From positions 1 through 5,562 of the forward strand of contig JAEZGJ010000198.1 of assembly GCA_023416965.1 (NCBI GenBank): a DNA stretch of 5,562 bases, read 5' to 3'. The notes below the pieces were generated by a model, which was given only the letters and a program-made list of their open reading frames with translations, did no database searches and had not been told where the DNA came from. Each line of letters opens with the position of its first letter. The first letter of the stretch is position 1. The DNA is from Pseudomonadota bacterium. GTDB taxonomy: Bacteria; Pseudomonadota; Alphaproteobacteria; Rhizobiales; Phreatobacteraceae. A program made the position numbers and the translations under genes. Shown one piece after another: positions 5,546 to 5,562 of the stretch.

Positions 5546-5562
5546 GGGGGGCCCCGGCCCGG

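Overview
The window is GC-rich, dense bacterial chromosomal DNA. Strong third-position G/C bias leaves long spurious ORFs opposite almost every real gene. A TadG-like pilus-assembly protein with a von Willebrand A domain, a YcaQ-type DNA glycosylase and the overall base composition suggest an alphaproteobacterium, perhaps a Hyphomicrobiales member. That placement is inferred from gene content and composition; no marker gene is present.

Layout. The left half (1-2330) is transcribed leftward. It holds, from the left edge, a TadG-like protein cut by the window edge (512 to 1), a small secreted protein of unknown function (1108-647) and an aldo/keto reductase (2330-1359). The gaps between them (134 and 250 bases) are too wide for a tightly coupled operon. 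A 215-base divergent region (2331-2545) separates the reductase from the right half, which is transcribed rightward. The right half holds a ycaQ-type winged-helix DNA glycosylase (2546-3790) and an animal-type heme peroxidase (3875-5524), the latter followed by a terminator-like hairpin.

These genes do not form one recognised pathway. The reductase (reactive carbonyl or aldehyde reduction), the crosslink-repair glycosylase and the heme peroxidase could all relate to chemical or oxidative stress, but that link is inference.

The least expected structure is the 84-base gap before the peroxidase gene. Together with the end of ycaQ it contains three successive inverted repeats. The last is a 10-bp stem (one bulged G, four-base loop) that buries the Shine-Dalgarno sequence of the peroxidase gene. 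The first and third share interchangeable arms (GGTTGT / ACAAC), so mutually exclusive foldings are possible, as in attenuators or translational switches. No mobile element, CRISPR array, tRNA or rRNA was seen.
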